In this document: positions 8,535-17,504 of the stretch, piece by piece
Layout: every line of letters starts with the position of its first letter
Position numbering within the stretch: the first letter of the stretch is position 1
Assembly (NCBI GenBank): GCA_041395525.1
Contig: JAWLAH010000004.1
Coordinates: 124,001 to 188,000 of the forward strand
Reading direction: 5' to 3'
Length of the DNA stretch: 64,000 nt
From: CADEED01 sp020442965
GTDB taxonomy: Bacteria > Pseudomonadota > Gammaproteobacteria > Steroidobacterales > Steroidobacteraceae
Translations under genes and position numbers: made by a program
Notes under the pieces: generated by a model
The model's database searches: none
The model's input: the letters and a program-made list of their open reading frames with translations, nothing else
What the model was told of the DNA's origin: nothing

Positions 8535-11098
8535 CGTCGCCAAGCACCTTGCAAGCGCAAGTTCGTCGGGTTGGCTTCTACCTGCTTGTCACCGGCATTC
8601 TATTGTTAGTGTACTGGTTGTTGCGGCGCGAACTGCGACACTACGATTTGGCGGATGTGATCAGCCACGTAGCGGCTATCCCGTTCAGCACGCTGTTTCT
8701 CGCAGTTCTGCTGACCGCTGCCAGCTATCTTTGCTTGACAGCCTACGACTGGCTTGCGCTGCGCTATGTTGGCAAGTCGATCCGCTATCCGCGTGTCGCA
8801 ATGACTTCCTTCATCGCCTACGCACTCAATCACAATCTCAGCGTCGCGGCTCTCACCGGTACCGCGATACGCTACCGCTTCTATTCGCCGCGTGGACTGA
8901 CGAACGCACAACTGGCGATGGTCGTCGCGTTTTGCGGTCTCTCGACCAGCTTGGGTCTCGCGACGTTGGCCGGCGTCTCACTGCTGGTCGCACCGCCGCG
9001 GATACTGGGCCTGTTGGGCGCACGAGAGAGCGTATCGATCGCGCTGGGAGTCGCCCTCCTCGCGCTGCCAGCCGCCTACCTGGCGTGGGCGGCATTCGGC
9101 AGTGAGCCGCTGCGAATAAGACGCTTCACCATGCGCCGGCCCGCACTGCCGCTGGCGGCGGCGCAAATCCTGGTAGCGGTCGCCGATCTGACGCTGGCAG
9201 CCACTGTCTTGTGGGTGTTGCTGCCGCACGGCGCCCATATCAGCCTGATCGCCTTCACATCGCTCTTCGCGGTCGCAGTTGTCGCCGGCATCGTCTCGAA
9301 CGTTCCGGGCGGACTGGGAGTATTCGAATCGGTCCTGATTTTTGGTCTGCGCGAGCTGCCAGCCGATGCGCTGCTCGGATCGCTGCTCGTCTACCGTGCC
9401 ATTTACTATCTACTTCCTCTTGGCCTGGCGGCAGTACTATTTGTCAGTCACGAGGTGCATGGACAACGCGCACGGATCGGCAGCGTGTCGTCGCGCGCCA
9501 GCTTCTACCTCGCACCGATCGCCCCGCAGGTGGGCGCGGTGCTGGCTTTCATGTCTGGCGTCGTGCTACTGGTGTCCGGTGCTACTCCGGCGATCGACGC
9601 CCGGCTGCACACGCTGCGCGGCCTGTTGCCGGCGCCGCTCCTGGAGTTGTCGCACCTGATCGGCAGCATGGCCGGGCTTGCGCTGTTAGTCCTGGCGCAC
9701 GGCTTGCTGCGGCGCGTTTCCACGGCCTACCACGTGACGGTTTGGCTGTTACTGGCTGGTATTGTCGCGTCCGTCACCAAGGGTCTTGATTTCGAGGAAG
9801 CCAGCTTCCTGGCAGTCGTACTTGCGATTCTGTGGTTTGGTCGCGCGGCATTCTATCGAGCGTCGTCGCTCGCCAACGAACAGTTCTCCCGCGGCTGGGT
9901 GTTCAGTGTGCTGGGCGTCGTGGCTGTATCCATTCTGATCGCATGGTTGAATCATCAGGAGCAATTCGCCAGCACGTCGTGGTGGTCGTTCTCCCATGTT
10001 GGCGACACATCGCGCGTTTTGCGCACCACCGTGCTGGTAGCGGCCGCATCGCTCGTCCTGTTCGTCGCCTATCTGCTGCGCCCCGCCCGCAATTTGCTAC
10101 TTGCGACCTGCGAACCGGACCTGGCGCGAATCGAGCGCGCCGCAAGTGCCGCAAACGACACGTTGTTCAATGCCGTCCGCACGGGCGACAAGCACGTTCT
10201 GTATCACGAACAGGCCGATGCCTTCATCATGTACCAGGTGCGCGGACGCAGCTGGATCGCGCTTGGTGATCCGGTAGGCGCTGCTGGTCCATGCCGGGAT
10301 CTGACGCGCCAGTTCCGGGCATTGGTGGATCGGGCAGGTGGCTGGACGGTATTTTACCAGGTTGCGGCAGAGCAGCTCCCGCTGTACGTCGACCTCGGAC
10401 TGACACTCGTCAAGCTGGGCGAAGAGGCGCGCGTACCGCTGGCGAGTTTCTCGCTGGACGGCAGCGCGCGCGCTGATCTGCGGCAGTCGCACCGACGAGC
10501 CATGCGCGATGGAGCGACCTTCGAGATCGTTCCGCGTGAGGCAGTTTCACCGCTGCTCGCGACCCTGCGGCGGATTTCCGACACGTGGCTGGCGCACAAA
10601 GCAGTCGCCGAGAAGGCCTTCTCGGTCGGCGCATTCTCCGAACAGTACATTCAACAATTCCCGCTCGCGCTCGTACGCGTGGAGGGACATCCGGTGGCGT
10701 TTGCCAATCTGTGGAGCACCGCCAATCGCCATGAGCTGTCGATCGACCTGATGCGCTTTGGAGCCGATGCGCCGAAGGGCGCCATGGACTTTCTCTTTAC
10801 GGAACTCATGCTGTGGGGACGGGCCAACGGCTATGGCTACTTCAATCTGGGTATGGCGCCCCTGGCCGGTCTCGAACCGCATGCCCTGGCCCCGCCCTGG
10901 CATCGCATGGGCAGCTTCGTCTTTCGGCACGGCGAACATTTCTACAACTTCGAAGGTCTCAAACGTTACAAGGAGAAGTTCTTGCCCGCCTGGTCGCCAC
11001 GCTACATCGCCCTACCGGGCCGACTGATCTTGCCGCGCGTACTGCTCGACGTATCGCGACTGATCTCGGGCGGACTGAAAGGATTGGTGTCCAAATGA
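8531..11098 (+). CDS. mprF: MprF-like bifunctional phosphatidylglycerol lysyltransferase/flippase
   Basis: A multi-spanning N-terminal part (residues 1-about 520, with VSNVPGGLGVFE typical of the flippase domain) is followed by a soluble GNAT-fold DUF2156 synthase domain. The latter includes LGDPVG, ALVRVEGHPVAFANLW, FNLGMAPLAGLE and the FYNFEGLKRYKEKF block. MprF transfers an aminoacyl group from tRNA to phosphatidylglycerol and flips it outward, lowering sensitivity to cationic peptides. I chose GTG 8531, which overlaps the upstream stop by four bases (GTGA), rather than an earlier in-frame GTG at 8477. That gives 855 residues. The amino acid transferred is unknown. Confidence 0.9.
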   Translation: MTSPSTLQAQVRRVGFYLLVTGILLLVYWLLRRELRHYDLADVISHVAAIPFSTLFLAVLLTAASYLCLTAYDWLALRYVGKSIRYPRVAMTSFIAYALNHNLSVAALTGTAIRYRFYSPRGLTNAQLAMVVAFCGLSTSLGLATLAGVSLLVAPPRILGLLGARESVSIALGVALLALPAAYLAWAAFGSEPLRIRRFTMRRPALPLAAAQILVAVADLTLAATVLWVLLPHGAHISLIAFTSLFAVAVVAGIVSNVPGGLGVFESVLIFGLRELPADALLGSLLVYRAIYYLLPLGLAAVLFVSHEVHGQRARIGSVSSRASFYLAPIAPQVGAVLAFMSGVVLLVSGATPAIDARLHTLRGLLPAPLLELSHLIGSMAGLALLVLAHGLLRRVSTAYHVTVWLLLAGIVASVTKGLDFEEASFLAVVLAILWFGRAAFYRASSLANEQFSRGWVFSVLGVVAVSILIAWLNHQEQFASTSWWSFSHVGDTSRVLRTTVLVAAASLVLFVAYLLRPARNLLLATCEPDLARIERAASAANDTLFNAVRTGDKHVLYHEQADAFIMYQVRGRSWIALGDPVGAAGPCRDLTRQFRALVDRAGGWTVFYQVAAEQLPLYVDLGLTLVKLGEEARVPLASFSLDGSARADLRQSHRRAMRDGATFEIVPREAVSPLLATLRRISDTWLAHKAVAEKAFSVGAFSEQYIQQFPLALVRVEGHPVAFANLWSTANRHELSIDLMRFGADAPKGAMDFLFTELMLWGRANGYGYFNLGMAPLAGLEPHALAPPWHRMGSFVFRHGEHFYNFEGLKRYKEKFLPAWSPRYIALPGRLILPRVLLDVSRLISGGLKGLVSK

Positions 11099-11772
11099 AG
11101 CTGCTGCTGATCGAGGACGATGCCGAAGCGGCGCGCTTTCTCAGCAAGGGCCTGCGCGAGAGCGGCTATTGCGTCGAACACTCGCTCGATGGACGCGACG
11201 GTTTGTTCCGCGCCACCGAAGAGCCGTACGATCTGATCATTGCCGACCGACAGCTCCCCTATCTCGATGGACTGTCGATCATCGAATTGTTACGCCGCAA
11301 CGGCAATCGCACCCCGGTCTTGATCTTGTCCGCACTCGGCACGGTCGAAGATCGCGTCGCAGGCCTGAAGGCTGGCAGTGACGATTACCTGACGAAGCCC
11401 TTCGCGTTCTCTGAGTTATTAGCCAGAATTGAAGCTCTGCTGCGACGCGGCCAAACGAATACGCAGCTCACGCGCTTACAACTCGCGGATCTCGAGGTCA
11501 ACCTGCTGAGCCGCCGCGTGCAGCGCGCCGGAAGAGCAATAGAGCTCACCGCCAAGGAATTCCAGATTCTGGAGTTCCTGTTGCGGCATGCCGGACAGGT
11601 CGTGACACGCACCATGCTGCTCGAGGGGGTCTGGGATCTGCACTTCGATCCACAGACCAACGTCATCGACGTGCATATGAGCCGCCTGCGCAATGCCATC
11701 GACAAGGGGCACACGCGCGCGCTCGTGCATACGATTCGCGGTGCAGGCTACGTGCTGCGCGAAGACCCCTAG
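11095..11772 (+). CDS. OmpR/PhoB-family response regulator
   Basis: Receiver domain residues 1-about 120: acidic pocket EDD (7-9), phospho-acceptor D51 in IIADRQLP and the conserved lysine in LTKPF. A winged-helix DNA-binding domain follows (LTAKEFQILEFLLRHAG, then HMSRLRNAIDKG and IRGAGYVLRED). 225 residues. The start overlaps the mprF stop (ATGA), so the regulator is translated with the lipid-modification enzyme and probably responds to envelope or peptide stress. That target is inferred from position only. Confidence 0.95.
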   Translation: MKLLLIEDDAEAARFLSKGLRESGYCVEHSLDGRDGLFRATEEPYDLIIADRQLPYLDGLSIIELLRRNGNRTPVLILSALGTVEDRVAGLKAGSDDYLTKPFAFSELLARIEALLRRGQTNTQLTRLQLADLEVNLLSRRVQRAGRAIELTAKEFQILEFLLRHAGQVVTRTMLLEGVWDLHFDPQTNVIDVHMSRLRNAIDKGHTRALVHTIRGAGYVLREDP

Positions 11773-11792
11773 ATCTCATCGCACCAGTTCGC

Positions 11793-13241
11793 ATGCGCCT
11801 CTCATCGACCCGTTTGGTTTTCGCCTACATCGCCGTGGTGACGGTGATGGTCAGTTTGCTGTTGATCACGGTCTATTGGCTGACGCTGCGCGCGCTGGAA
11901 TCCGAGCTGACGGCCGTCGTGCAGACTGAGACCGACAGTCTGATCGATGAATACGATGAGGGTGACACCTCGCAGTTGATCAAGGCGCTGAAGGCTCGCC
12001 GCGATCAATGGGGCAGAACCGGCGCGCTCTACCTGCTAGCAGATTCGACGCAGTCGCGCCTCGCCGGCAATCTGAACCGATGGCCTGATTCGCTGACCGC
12101 TCGCGCGGGCAGAGTCCAATTCACAGTAGATGCCACCGATAGCGAAGGCAGTTCCACTCACCGTTGCGAAGCGCTACTCACCCAGCTGCCGAATGACGAC
12201 TGGTTGCTCGTTGGCACGGACACGAGCGAACAACGGCGCTTTTCAGCGCGATTTTTGTCTGCGACGCTGTGGGGCACTGGCCTCACCGCTTTCTTCATGG
12301 CACTGGTCGGAATCTGGTACAGCCGCCGCGTGCGCCAACGTGTGCAGGACTATGCCGTCGCCTGTCAAACGATCATCGCGGGAGATCTTGGCCAACGGCT
12401 ACCTCTCGATGGCAGTCATGACGAGTTCGACGCGCTGGGCGCGACGGTCAATCGCGTTCTGGATCGGCTCGAGCAGCAAACGATCACCTTACGCACCACG
12501 TTTGACAGCGCCGCCCACGATCTAAGGGCCCCGCTCTACCGCCTGCGCGTCCGGCTGGAGGAAGCATTGTTGCAACCCGGCACGCCGGTCGCCACCCAGG
12601 AACTGGTCGATTCGGTCGTGCACGAGCTCGATCGGGTGCAACGTACCTTATCGACGCTACTGCAGATCGCGCAATCGGAAGCGCGTGGCGTGATCACGGC
12701 CACCGAACTCGTGGACATCGCCAAACTCGCCAACGAACTGACCGACCTCTTCTTGCCCGAAGCGAAATCGTTTGGACTCGAATTGCAGATTCACGCTGCG
12801 GCTCCGGTCAGAGTCGTCGGCAACCGTCAATTGCTCGCACAGCTGGTGGCCAATCTGATCGAGAACGCATTGAAATATGTACCCGCGGGTGGGCGGGTGA
12901 GAATCTGCGTCGCTAACAAGTCGGGGAACAAGCGCGGAGTGCTGATCGTCGAGGACAATGGCCCGGGCATCGCTGCCCACGAACGTGAGCGCGCGATACA
13001 GCCGTTTCAACGGGTCGGGAATCAGCAAGGCACCCTTGGCAGTGGCCTCGGTCTGGCACTCGTTAGCGCTGTGGTCCGCCTGCATGGCGGAACACTCGCG
13101 CTCGCGGACAACGCACCGGGATTGCGCGTTACGTGCGAGTTTCCACTGGCCGATGTAGCCAGCGCGACTCCGTCTGCTGCTGAACCGCAGAGGAGCCGCG
13201 CTGGCGCAATCCGCGTGGGACCCGCTACTGACTCTTCTTGA
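11793..13241 (+). CDS. sensor histidine kinase partner of the mprF regulator
   Basis: A 482-residue membrane kinase. It has two transmembrane segments (about residues 10-32 and 160-180) around a periplasmic domain of some 125 residues, then a HAMP-like linker. The H-box is SAAHDLRAPLYRLR, the N-box ANLIENALKY, followed by VEDNGPGI and GSGLGLALV. It lies 20 bases after the response regulator. Its last 17 bases overlap the opposite-strand PsiF-like gene. Confidence 0.93.
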   Translation: MRLSSTRLVFAYIAVVTVMVSLLLITVYWLTLRALESELTAVVQTETDSLIDEYDEGDTSQLIKALKARRDQWGRTGALYLLADSTQSRLAGNLNRWPDSLTARAGRVQFTVDATDSEGSSTHRCEALLTQLPNDDWLLVGTDTSEQRRFSARFLSATLWGTGLTAFFMALVGIWYSRRVRQRVQDYAVACQTIIAGDLGQRLPLDGSHDEFDALGATVNRVLDRLEQQTITLRTTFDSAAHDLRAPLYRLRVRLEEALLQPGTPVATQELVDSVVHELDRVQRTLSTLLQIAQSEARGVITATELVDIAKLANELTDLFLPEAKSFGLELQIHAAAPVRVVGNRQLLAQLVANLIENALKYVPAGGRVRICVANKSGNKRGVLIVEDNGPGIAAHERERAIQPFQRVGNQQGTLGSGLGLALVSAVVRLHGGTLALADNAPGLRVTCEFPLADVASATPSAAEPQRSRAGAIRVGPATDSS

Positions 13242-13464
13242 GACAGGTACGCATGAATTCTTTGCGATCCTTGCCCGCCAGATGTTTGGTCTTGGCGGTG
13301 GCAGAGCAGTCCTTCATTAGCTGGTGTTGATCGGTCGTCGTCGTAGCCATGGTCGACGCTGCGGTGCTCGCCGCGGGAGCGGCAGCGGGCGGTGTCGTGG
13401 CCAAGGCAAACACCGGCAACGCGGCCGCGAGCACGCTCGCAAGGAGAATTGAACGGCTATTCAT
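13225..13464 (-). CDS. PsiF-repeat family small secreted protein
   Basis: A 79-residue protein with a signal peptide (ILLASVLAAALPVFALA), an Ala/Thr-rich linker and one PsiF-type repeat: KDCSATAKTKHLAGKDRKEF followed by MRTCLKK. The PsiF family was named for phosphate-starvation induction in E. coli; its function is unknown. It is convergent with the histidine kinase and overlaps it by 17 bases. Confidence 0.8.
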   Translation of the reverse strand: MNSRSILLASVLAAALPVFALATTPPAAAPAASTAASTMATTTTDQHQLMKDCSATAKTKHLAGKDRKEFMRTCLKKSQ

Positions 13465-13612
13465 AGTAGTCTCGATTCAGGCACCACCCATTGTGGCGCG
13501 ATCACTGTAGGCGACCGTGTCTCACACCGACATGGCGCCACCATTAAGCCGTGTTTAACTGCCCTCGCTCGGCGCAGTTGCGCGCGGGAGCTGATGGCGC
13601 GATGCTTCGCGC

Positions 13613-14722
13613 ATGGCTCAAGACACGCTCTGGATTGGCACGCGAAAAGGCGCCTTTACACTGCGGCGCGACACCGGCAACCGCGCGTGGAAGCTGGCTG
13701 GCCCGCAGTTCCTGGGCCACATCGTTCATCACGTCGTGCAAGATCCCCGCGATCCGCGCGTACTCGTCATGGCTGCCAGGACCGGACATCTGGGACCGAC
13801 GGTGTATCGCTCGACCGATCGGGGCCGCCGCTGGCATGAAGCCAGCAGGCCACCGGCGTTCGCGAAGGCGGCGGCCGCGGCGAAGCCGCGGGCGGTCGAG
13901 CGTGTGTTTTGGCTGACACCAGCGCATCCAAACGAACCCTCGGCCTGGTACGCCGGGAGCTCTCCGGCTGGCCTGTTTCGCTCCGAGGACGGCGCCGATT
14001 GCTGGCACCCGGTCGCAGGATTCAATGACCACCCCATGTTCCCGAAGTGGTCGGCGGGCGCGACGCCGGACGGTGAATTCCTGCATTCGATTCTGGTGGA
14101 CCCGCGCGATCCGCGGCATCTGTATCTTGCCATCTCGATCGGTGGCGTCTTCGAGTCGACCGACGGCGGCCGCGATTGGCAGCCGATGAATGCAGGCTGC
14201 GCGGCGGATTTTCTCCCGGATCCGGACGCACCCTTTGGACACGACCCGCACTGTGTTGCGATGCATCCCAAACATCCCGATCGCCTCTACCAACAGAATC
14301 ACTGCGGGATCTATCGTATCGATCGCCCGGCGACTCGTTGGGAGCGCATCGGGGCGAACATGCCAAAATCGATTGGTGACATTGGATTCCCCATCGTGCT
14401 GCACCCGCAGGATCCCGAGGTTGCGTGGGTATGTCCGATGGACGGTACCGCGGTGTGGCCCCGCACGTCTGTCGGCGGCAAGCCGGCCGTCTACATGACG
14501 GTGAATGGCGGCAAGTCGTGGCGACGCCAGGACCTCGGGCTACCTCGATCGCAAGCCTGGTTCACGGTATTGCGCCAGGCCATGTGCCGTGATGAGCGCG
14601 ATCGGCCGAGTCTGTATTTCGGCACGACCGGCGGCGAAGTGTGGGCGAGCCGTGCCGGCGAGCGTTGGCGCTGCATTGCGCGTCACTTGCCCGAAATCTA
14701 CTGCCTTGCTGTCGCGCACTGA
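13613..14722 (+). CDS. BNR/sialidase-like beta-propeller protein
   Basis: 369 residues made of repeated propeller blades with BNR-type Asp-box signatures: YRSTDRGRRWHE (near 65), FRSEDGADCWHP (near 120), FESTDGGRDWQP (near 180) and MTVNGGKSWRRQ (near 300). Each blade is preceded by a DPRDPR-like or HPKHPDRLY turn. There is no signal peptide, so it should be cytoplasmic. The stop codon TGAGG overlaps the SD of the next gene, and the three genes to 16191 appear to form one operon with a ubiquitin-like carrier and an E1 enzyme. Enzymatic sialidase activity is not implied; it could equally be a binding scaffold. Confidence 0.85.
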   Translation: MAQDTLWIGTRKGAFTLRRDTGNRAWKLAGPQFLGHIVHHVVQDPRDPRVLVMAARTGHLGPTVYRSTDRGRRWHEASRPPAFAKAAAAAKPRAVERVFWLTPAHPNEPSAWYAGSSPAGLFRSEDGADCWHPVAGFNDHPMFPKWSAGATPDGEFLHSILVDPRDPRHLYLAISIGGVFESTDGGRDWQPMNAGCAADFLPDPDAPFGHDPHCVAMHPKHPDRLYQQNHCGIYRIDRPATRWERIGANMPKSIGDIGFPIVLHPQDPEVAWVCPMDGTAVWPRTSVGGKPAVYMTVNGGKSWRRQDLGLPRSQAWFTVLRQAMCRDERDRPSLYFGTTGGEVWASRAGERWRCIARHLPEIYCLAVAH

Positions 14723-14734
14723 GGCCGGGTGGCG

Positions 14735-15001
14735 ATGGCATGCACAGTCAGGGTCGCGAGTCCGCTGAGATCGTACACGGCCGGCGCTGCGAGTGTCGAC
14801 GCGGTCGGTCACGACATCGCCGCGGTACTGGCCGATCTCGACACTAACTACCGCGGCATTCGTTTTCGCATGATCGACGAGCACGACCGCATCCGACCTC
14901 ACATCAGGCTGTATGTCAATCACGATGCTGTGACATCCTTGCAGCAAGCCGTCCATCCGGGTGATACGCTGCACCTGATTTGCGCCCTGAGTGGAGGTTG
15001 A
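14735..15001 (+). CDS. MoaD/ThiS-family ubiquitin-like sulfur carrier
   Basis: An 88-residue beta-grasp protein ending LICALSGG, the free Gly-Gly that E1-like enzymes adenylate and that then carries sulfur as a thiocarboxylate. VASPLRSYTAG at the N-terminus and PHIRLYVN in the middle fit the MoaD/ThiS fold. GAGG at 14721 serves as SD; ATG 14735 (spacing 10) or GTG 14729 (spacing 4) could be the start. Its stop abuts the E1 gene. Because moaD exists as a fusion at 6273-7118, this copy probably has another job, for example supplying sulfur for another pathway or modifying proteins. Confidence 0.85.
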   Translation: MACTVRVASPLRSYTAGAASVDAVGHDIAAVLADLDTNYRGIRFRMIDEHDRIRPHIRLYVNHDAVTSLQQAVHPGDTLHLICALSGG

Positions 15002-15006
15002 TGAGC

Positions 15007-16191
15007 ATGGCGATGACTGCGACCGAGAAGCAACGTTACGCTCGCCATCTGTCGTTGGCCGAAATTGGTGCTGCTGGTCAGAGCCGCCTCAAGAACTCCA
15101 AGGTCGTCGTGATCGGCGCGGGCGGACTCGGCTCGCCCAGCGCGCTCTATCTCGCCGCGGCTGGCGTCGGTAAACTCGCACTGGTCGACTACGACGTCGT
15201 CGATCTGTCCAACCTGCAGCGGCAGGTGCTCTTCACAAATGCCGATGTCGCGCAGAGCAAAGTCGCTGCTGCCGCCAAGAGACTCGCCGCCCTGAACCCC
15301 GACATCGAAGTCGTCGCGCACGATCTGCAGCTGACCGCGGATAACATCCTCGATACGCTCCGTGAGTACGACGTAGTAATCGACGGTACGGATCGGGTTA
15401 GTACACGCTACCTGATCAACGACGCGTGCGTCATTCTTGGCAAGCCGCTGGTTAGTGCGGCGATTCATCGATTCGAAGGACAGGCACTCACCTACTTACC
15501 GGAGCGCGGTCCGTGTTATCGTTGCCTCTTCCCAAACGCCAAGGATGGCCAAGTCCCGAATTGTGCCGATGCGGGCGTGCTCGGCGTACTACCCGGCGTC
15601 ATGGGCAGCATCCAGGCAACCGAGGCGATCAAACTGATCCTTGGAATCGGCGAGTTACTGACCGGGCGCCTCCTGACTTACGACGCGCTTACGACGCGCT
15701 TCGACGAGTTCACGGTTGCGCGGCGGACCGACTGCGCCGTCTGCGGCGAGCATCCAACGATCCTGACGCCGCAGGACGCCGTGCCGAAATCAAAGACCAC
15801 GGCTGCGCAACGCGCACTGATATCGCATTCAACGCCACGCCAACTGCAACTGCGCCTCGAATCCGCCGCCGAATCAACAACGCCGATACTGCTGGTCGAT
15901 GTACGTGAGCCACACGAGTTCGAACGCGGTCACCTCGCCGGCTGCGTCAATGTGCCCATCGGTGAACTGGCCGCCCGGATGGACGAACTGGTGGCCTCGC
16001 TCAGCGGTTCGTCGCGTGGTCGCAGTTCGCGCCCCGACGTCGTGTTCGTCTGTCGCAGCGGAGGTCGCAGCCTGCAGGCGTGCGAAATGGCGGTCGGCGC
16101 GAGACTGACGGCGGTGCCGATCAATCTCGACGGCGGGCTGCTCGCGTGGGCGCGCGACGTCGATCCAGAATTCGTCGTGGCGCCCGTCTAA
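15007..16191 (+). CDS. MoeB/ThiF-type E1 adenylyltransferase with C-terminal rhodanese domain
   Basis: Residues about 1-250 are a ThiF/MoeB domain: ATP site VIGAGGLGSP, DYDVVDLSNLQRQ, zinc cysteines CYRC and CAVC, and NCADAGVLGVLPGVMGS, which holds the conserved cysteine of UBA4-type enzymes. Residues about 290-394 are a rhodanese domain with active-site loop CRSGGRS. The fusion resembles MOCS3/Uba4: it adenylates a carrier's Gly-Gly tail and then sulfurates it. GGAGG at 14993-14997 has good spacing (9) to ATG 15007; ATG 15001, which overlaps the carrier's stop, is an alternative. The likely partner is the adjacent carrier; MoaD at 7 kb is another candidate. Confidence 0.92.
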   Translation: MAMTATEKQRYARHLSLAEIGAAGQSRLKNSKVVVIGAGGLGSPSALYLAAAGVGKLALVDYDVVDLSNLQRQVLFTNADVAQSKVAAAAKRLAALNPDIEVVAHDLQLTADNILDTLREYDVVIDGTDRVSTRYLINDACVILGKPLVSAAIHRFEGQALTYLPERGPCYRCLFPNAKDGQVPNCADAGVLGVLPGVMGSIQATEAIKLILGIGELLTGRLLTYDALTTRFDEFTVARRTDCAVCGEHPTILTPQDAVPKSKTTAAQRALISHSTPRQLQLRLESAAESTTPILLVDVREPHEFERGHLAGCVNVPIGELAARMDELVASLSGSSRGRSSRPDVVFVCRSGGRSLQACEMAVGARLTAVPINLDGGLLAWARDVDPEFVVAPV

Positions 16192-17180
16192 CGGGCCGTC
16201 GCCGTCACACCCGGCGAGCTGTTAGCGATCCACGCGTCCGCCATGTGTGGATCGTGCGCGCGCACGGCCTGCGCAAAACGCAGCACTTCGGCGTTGAGCT
16301 TCCGCACCGCTTGATCCGTCGCCGCGTCGGTAGCCTTGAGCCGCCCATACGCCCCGTTGAAATAGTGATCCATCGACTCGAATACCAGCGCATAGGCCCT
16401 TCCGGCCGGTGCCGCCGTGTAAGAAACCATGTGCAGATTCCACTCGGACGCGATCCCTGGCAAGACATCCGTCGTTCCGGATACCACGAGTTCGGGTACC
16501 GCAATATGGCTCCATCCGGCACTGGAGACGTAGTTAGGTATGGGTCCAGGTGGCGAGATAGCCACGACGGCCAGCGGTAACGGCGATTTCGTTACCATCG
16601 GTGCATAGTCACCGTCCAGGCGTGCACCACCCGCGATCTGGGCGATCAACGCGCCGTAGGAATGGCCTGCGGCGATCACGTCGCCGGACAATTCGATGTC
16701 AGGATAGGACGCCAACCGGCCGGTGCCATACGTGGCGACGACCAAGTCATAATCCTCGAGGCGCAGTCCGAGCGAGTCGGTAGGCTTGTAGCGAGCGCGC
16801 TCCGGATGCTCTTCCGAATCGACATGCAACGGCGCCGCTACCACCCAGCCACCTTCCGCCCAGGCCCGTAGCAACACGTCGTAGCGTGCTGGCGAAGCAT
16901 TGGCACCGTGCGAAAACACGATCAGGCCACACTGAACGCAACGTGCCGGCGCTAACAAGCGCACCGCGACTTGCCGGCCGCTCGGCGCCACGAGCGTCGC
17001 CATCGTATCGACAATCGGGCCGGTCGCGATGCTGGGCATTGCCCTCGACGCCGCGCTCGATTCGTCGCTCGAGACCGGGGTCGCGGCTACGCCGGCAGGT
17101 TGCGCCGCGCAACCACTACTCAACAACTGCAGAGCGAAAATCGCTACAGCACCAGGTCCGACTCCCGCGAACCGCTTCAT
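16188..17180 (-). CDS. lipoprotein alpha/beta hydrolase
   Basis: 330 residues, with a signal peptide ending LLSSGC (lipobox), so probably membrane-anchored. The fold resembles chlorophyllase/PAF-acetylhydrolase-like hydrolases: VFSHGANASPARYD (oxyanion strand), nucleophile serine in AAGHSYGALIA, and a C-terminal histidine in SMDHYFNG. Substrate unknown. Convergent with the E1 gene (4-base overlap). Its start codon overlaps the stop of a small upstream ORF (17177-17344). Confidence 0.8.
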   Translation of the reverse strand: MKRFAGVGPGAVAIFALQLLSSGCAAQPAGVAATPVSSDESSAASRAMPSIATGPIVDTMATLVAPSGRQVAVRLLAPARCVQCGLIVFSHGANASPARYDVLLRAWAEGGWVVAAPLHVDSEEHPERARYKPTDSLGLRLEDYDLVVATYGTGRLASYPDIELSGDVIAAGHSYGALIAQIAGGARLDGDYAPMVTKSPLPLAVVAISPPGPIPNYVSSAGWSHIAVPELVVSGTTDVLPGIASEWNLHMVSYTAAPAGRAYALVFESMDHYFNGAYGRLKATDAATDQAVRKLNAEVLRFAQAVRAHDPHMADAWIANSSPGVTATAR

Positions 17181-17344
17181 ACGGAGCCTTTGCCCGAGTT
17201 CGGCATTTCATCCAGGCTCCTGCGCTGTTCTGCCCCGACGATACGCGCCACCGTCCGATCGCCGTCGGCGCGCAGCGTCGCGCTGACGGCGGGGTCTGGC
17301 GTGCTCGAGTAAGGGCGTCCGTGAAAACTTGTGGTTCTGGTCAT
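17177..17344 (-). CDS. possible small ORF translationally coupled to the hydrolase gene
   Basis: A 55-residue frame (MTRTTSFHGRPYSSTPD at its start) whose TGA stop overlaps the ATG of the lipoprotein hydrolase in the form GTATGA. It has no signal peptide or known motif. The overlap is the only evidence that it is translated; it may be a leader peptide or a chance frame. The rest of the gap up to 17504 shows nothing I can name. Confidence 0.3.
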   Translation of the reverse strand: MTRTTSFHGRPYSSTPDPAVSATLRADGDRTVARIVGAEQRRSLDEMPNSGKGSV

Positions 17345-17504
17345 GTCACTAACACTATTGTAGCTGCGGTTTTCGTTCGCGAGTAACCCACGGAAACCCG
17401 CTTGCTTGCAAAGCATACTCCTCGGTTTCGACAAAACCTGCCGCCGCGGCGCGCTACGATCACGGACTGGTTGTAGTGTCGACACACCCCGCCGTGAAGT
17501 GGCG

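Noticed and set aside
13544..14404. 286-residue open frame on the minus strand
   Set aside because: It lies entirely opposite the BNR propeller gene, whose repeated Asp-box motifs show the plus strand is coding.
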